Shown piece by piece: positions 4,623 to 8,327 of a stretch of DNA of 8,327 nucleotides (its first letter is position 1; each line of letters starts with the position of its first letter). Position numbers and translations under genes: made by a program. This DNA comes from JBEIFW01 sp044370695 (lineage in GTDB: Bacteria; Actinomycetota; Acidimicrobiia; Acidimicrobiales; Ilumatobacteraceae), in assembly GCA_044370695.1 (NCBI GenBank), contig JBILVB010000163.1, positions 1 to 8,327 on the forward strand. Direction: 5' to 3'. The notes below the pieces were generated by a model. The model was not told where the DNA came from and made no database searches. It worked only from the letters and a program-made list of their open reading frames with translations.

Positions 4623-4720
4623 CCCCGGTTGCCGTGCGTCGTCCCCCCTCATGCTCGTCCTGGGTCGTGGTTCGTCGCGCACGGCTTTTCCTTTCCGCCG
4701 CTGGAACAGAGGAGTAGGCC

Positions 4721-8308
<3,588 letters not shown>

Positions 8309-8323
8309 GAAGCGAGACGAACC

Positions 8324-8327
8324 ATGC
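8324..8327 (+). CDS. rpoC: Start of rpoC (beta-prime), truncated by window end
   Basis: An ATG begins 15 bases after the rpoB stop, preceded by the weak purine stretch GAAGCGAGACGA. Only the start codon and one further base are present, so the protein cannot be identified from its sequence. The call rests on the near-universal rpoB-rpoC order. Confidence 0.6.

Noticed and set aside
4511..4717. A 68-codon open frame in the rpoB leader, read as a possible leader peptide
   Set aside because: Its non-ATG start coincides with the -35 box of the promoter, so that transcript would not contain it, and there is no ribosome-binding site or recognisable sequence.

Overview
The window is a contiguous, all-plus-strand stretch of the bacterial translation/transcription core cluster: tuf (3' end), rpmG, tRNA-Trp(CCA), secE, nusG, rplK, rplA, an inserted small membrane protein gene, rplJ, rplL, rpoB and the first bases of rpoC. 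The DNA is strongly GC-rich. RpoB has the compact actinobacterial form (1195 residues), with long stretches close to what I recall of the mycobacterial protein. A PGPGW-type membrane protein and an apparently leaderless promoter also fit Actinomycetota. A tuf-rpmG junction ahead of tRNA-Trp/secE/nusG is not the mycobacterial order, so a deep actinobacterial branch (Acidimicrobiia-like) is my best guess. That placement is inference.

Layout: bases 1-775 hold the end of EF-Tu, L33, tRNA-Trp flanked by two GC hairpins, and SecE. NusG overlaps SecE by 4 bases. A 114-base gap with four consecutive perfect-stem hairpins precedes rplK and rplA (L11, L1). A 12-bp hairpin after rplA looks like the end of that unit. 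A -10 box lies exactly 7 bases before the ATG of the next gene, suggesting that this gene is transcribed without a leader. It encodes a 173-residue PGPGW-family membrane protein with an N-terminal EF-hand/dockerin-like calcium loop. Next comes an L10-type mRNA leader, with a possible Shine-Dalgarno-masking helix, then rplJ and rplL. A 17-bp GC hairpin without a T-tract follows rplL, then a good sigma-A-type promoter (TTGACG-N17-TACCCT), a leader of about 175 bases and rpoB.

The genes work together in protein synthesis and export (EF-Tu, L33, L11, L1, L10, L12, tRNA-Trp, SecE) and in transcription (NusG, RpoB, RpoC). I see no mobile element, CRISPR array or wholly new system. The points most worth a second look are the EF-hand/PGPGW gene inside the ribosomal operon, the L10 leader architecture, unusual residues at drug-contact positions of L11 and RpoB, and an incomplete zinc ribbon in L33.
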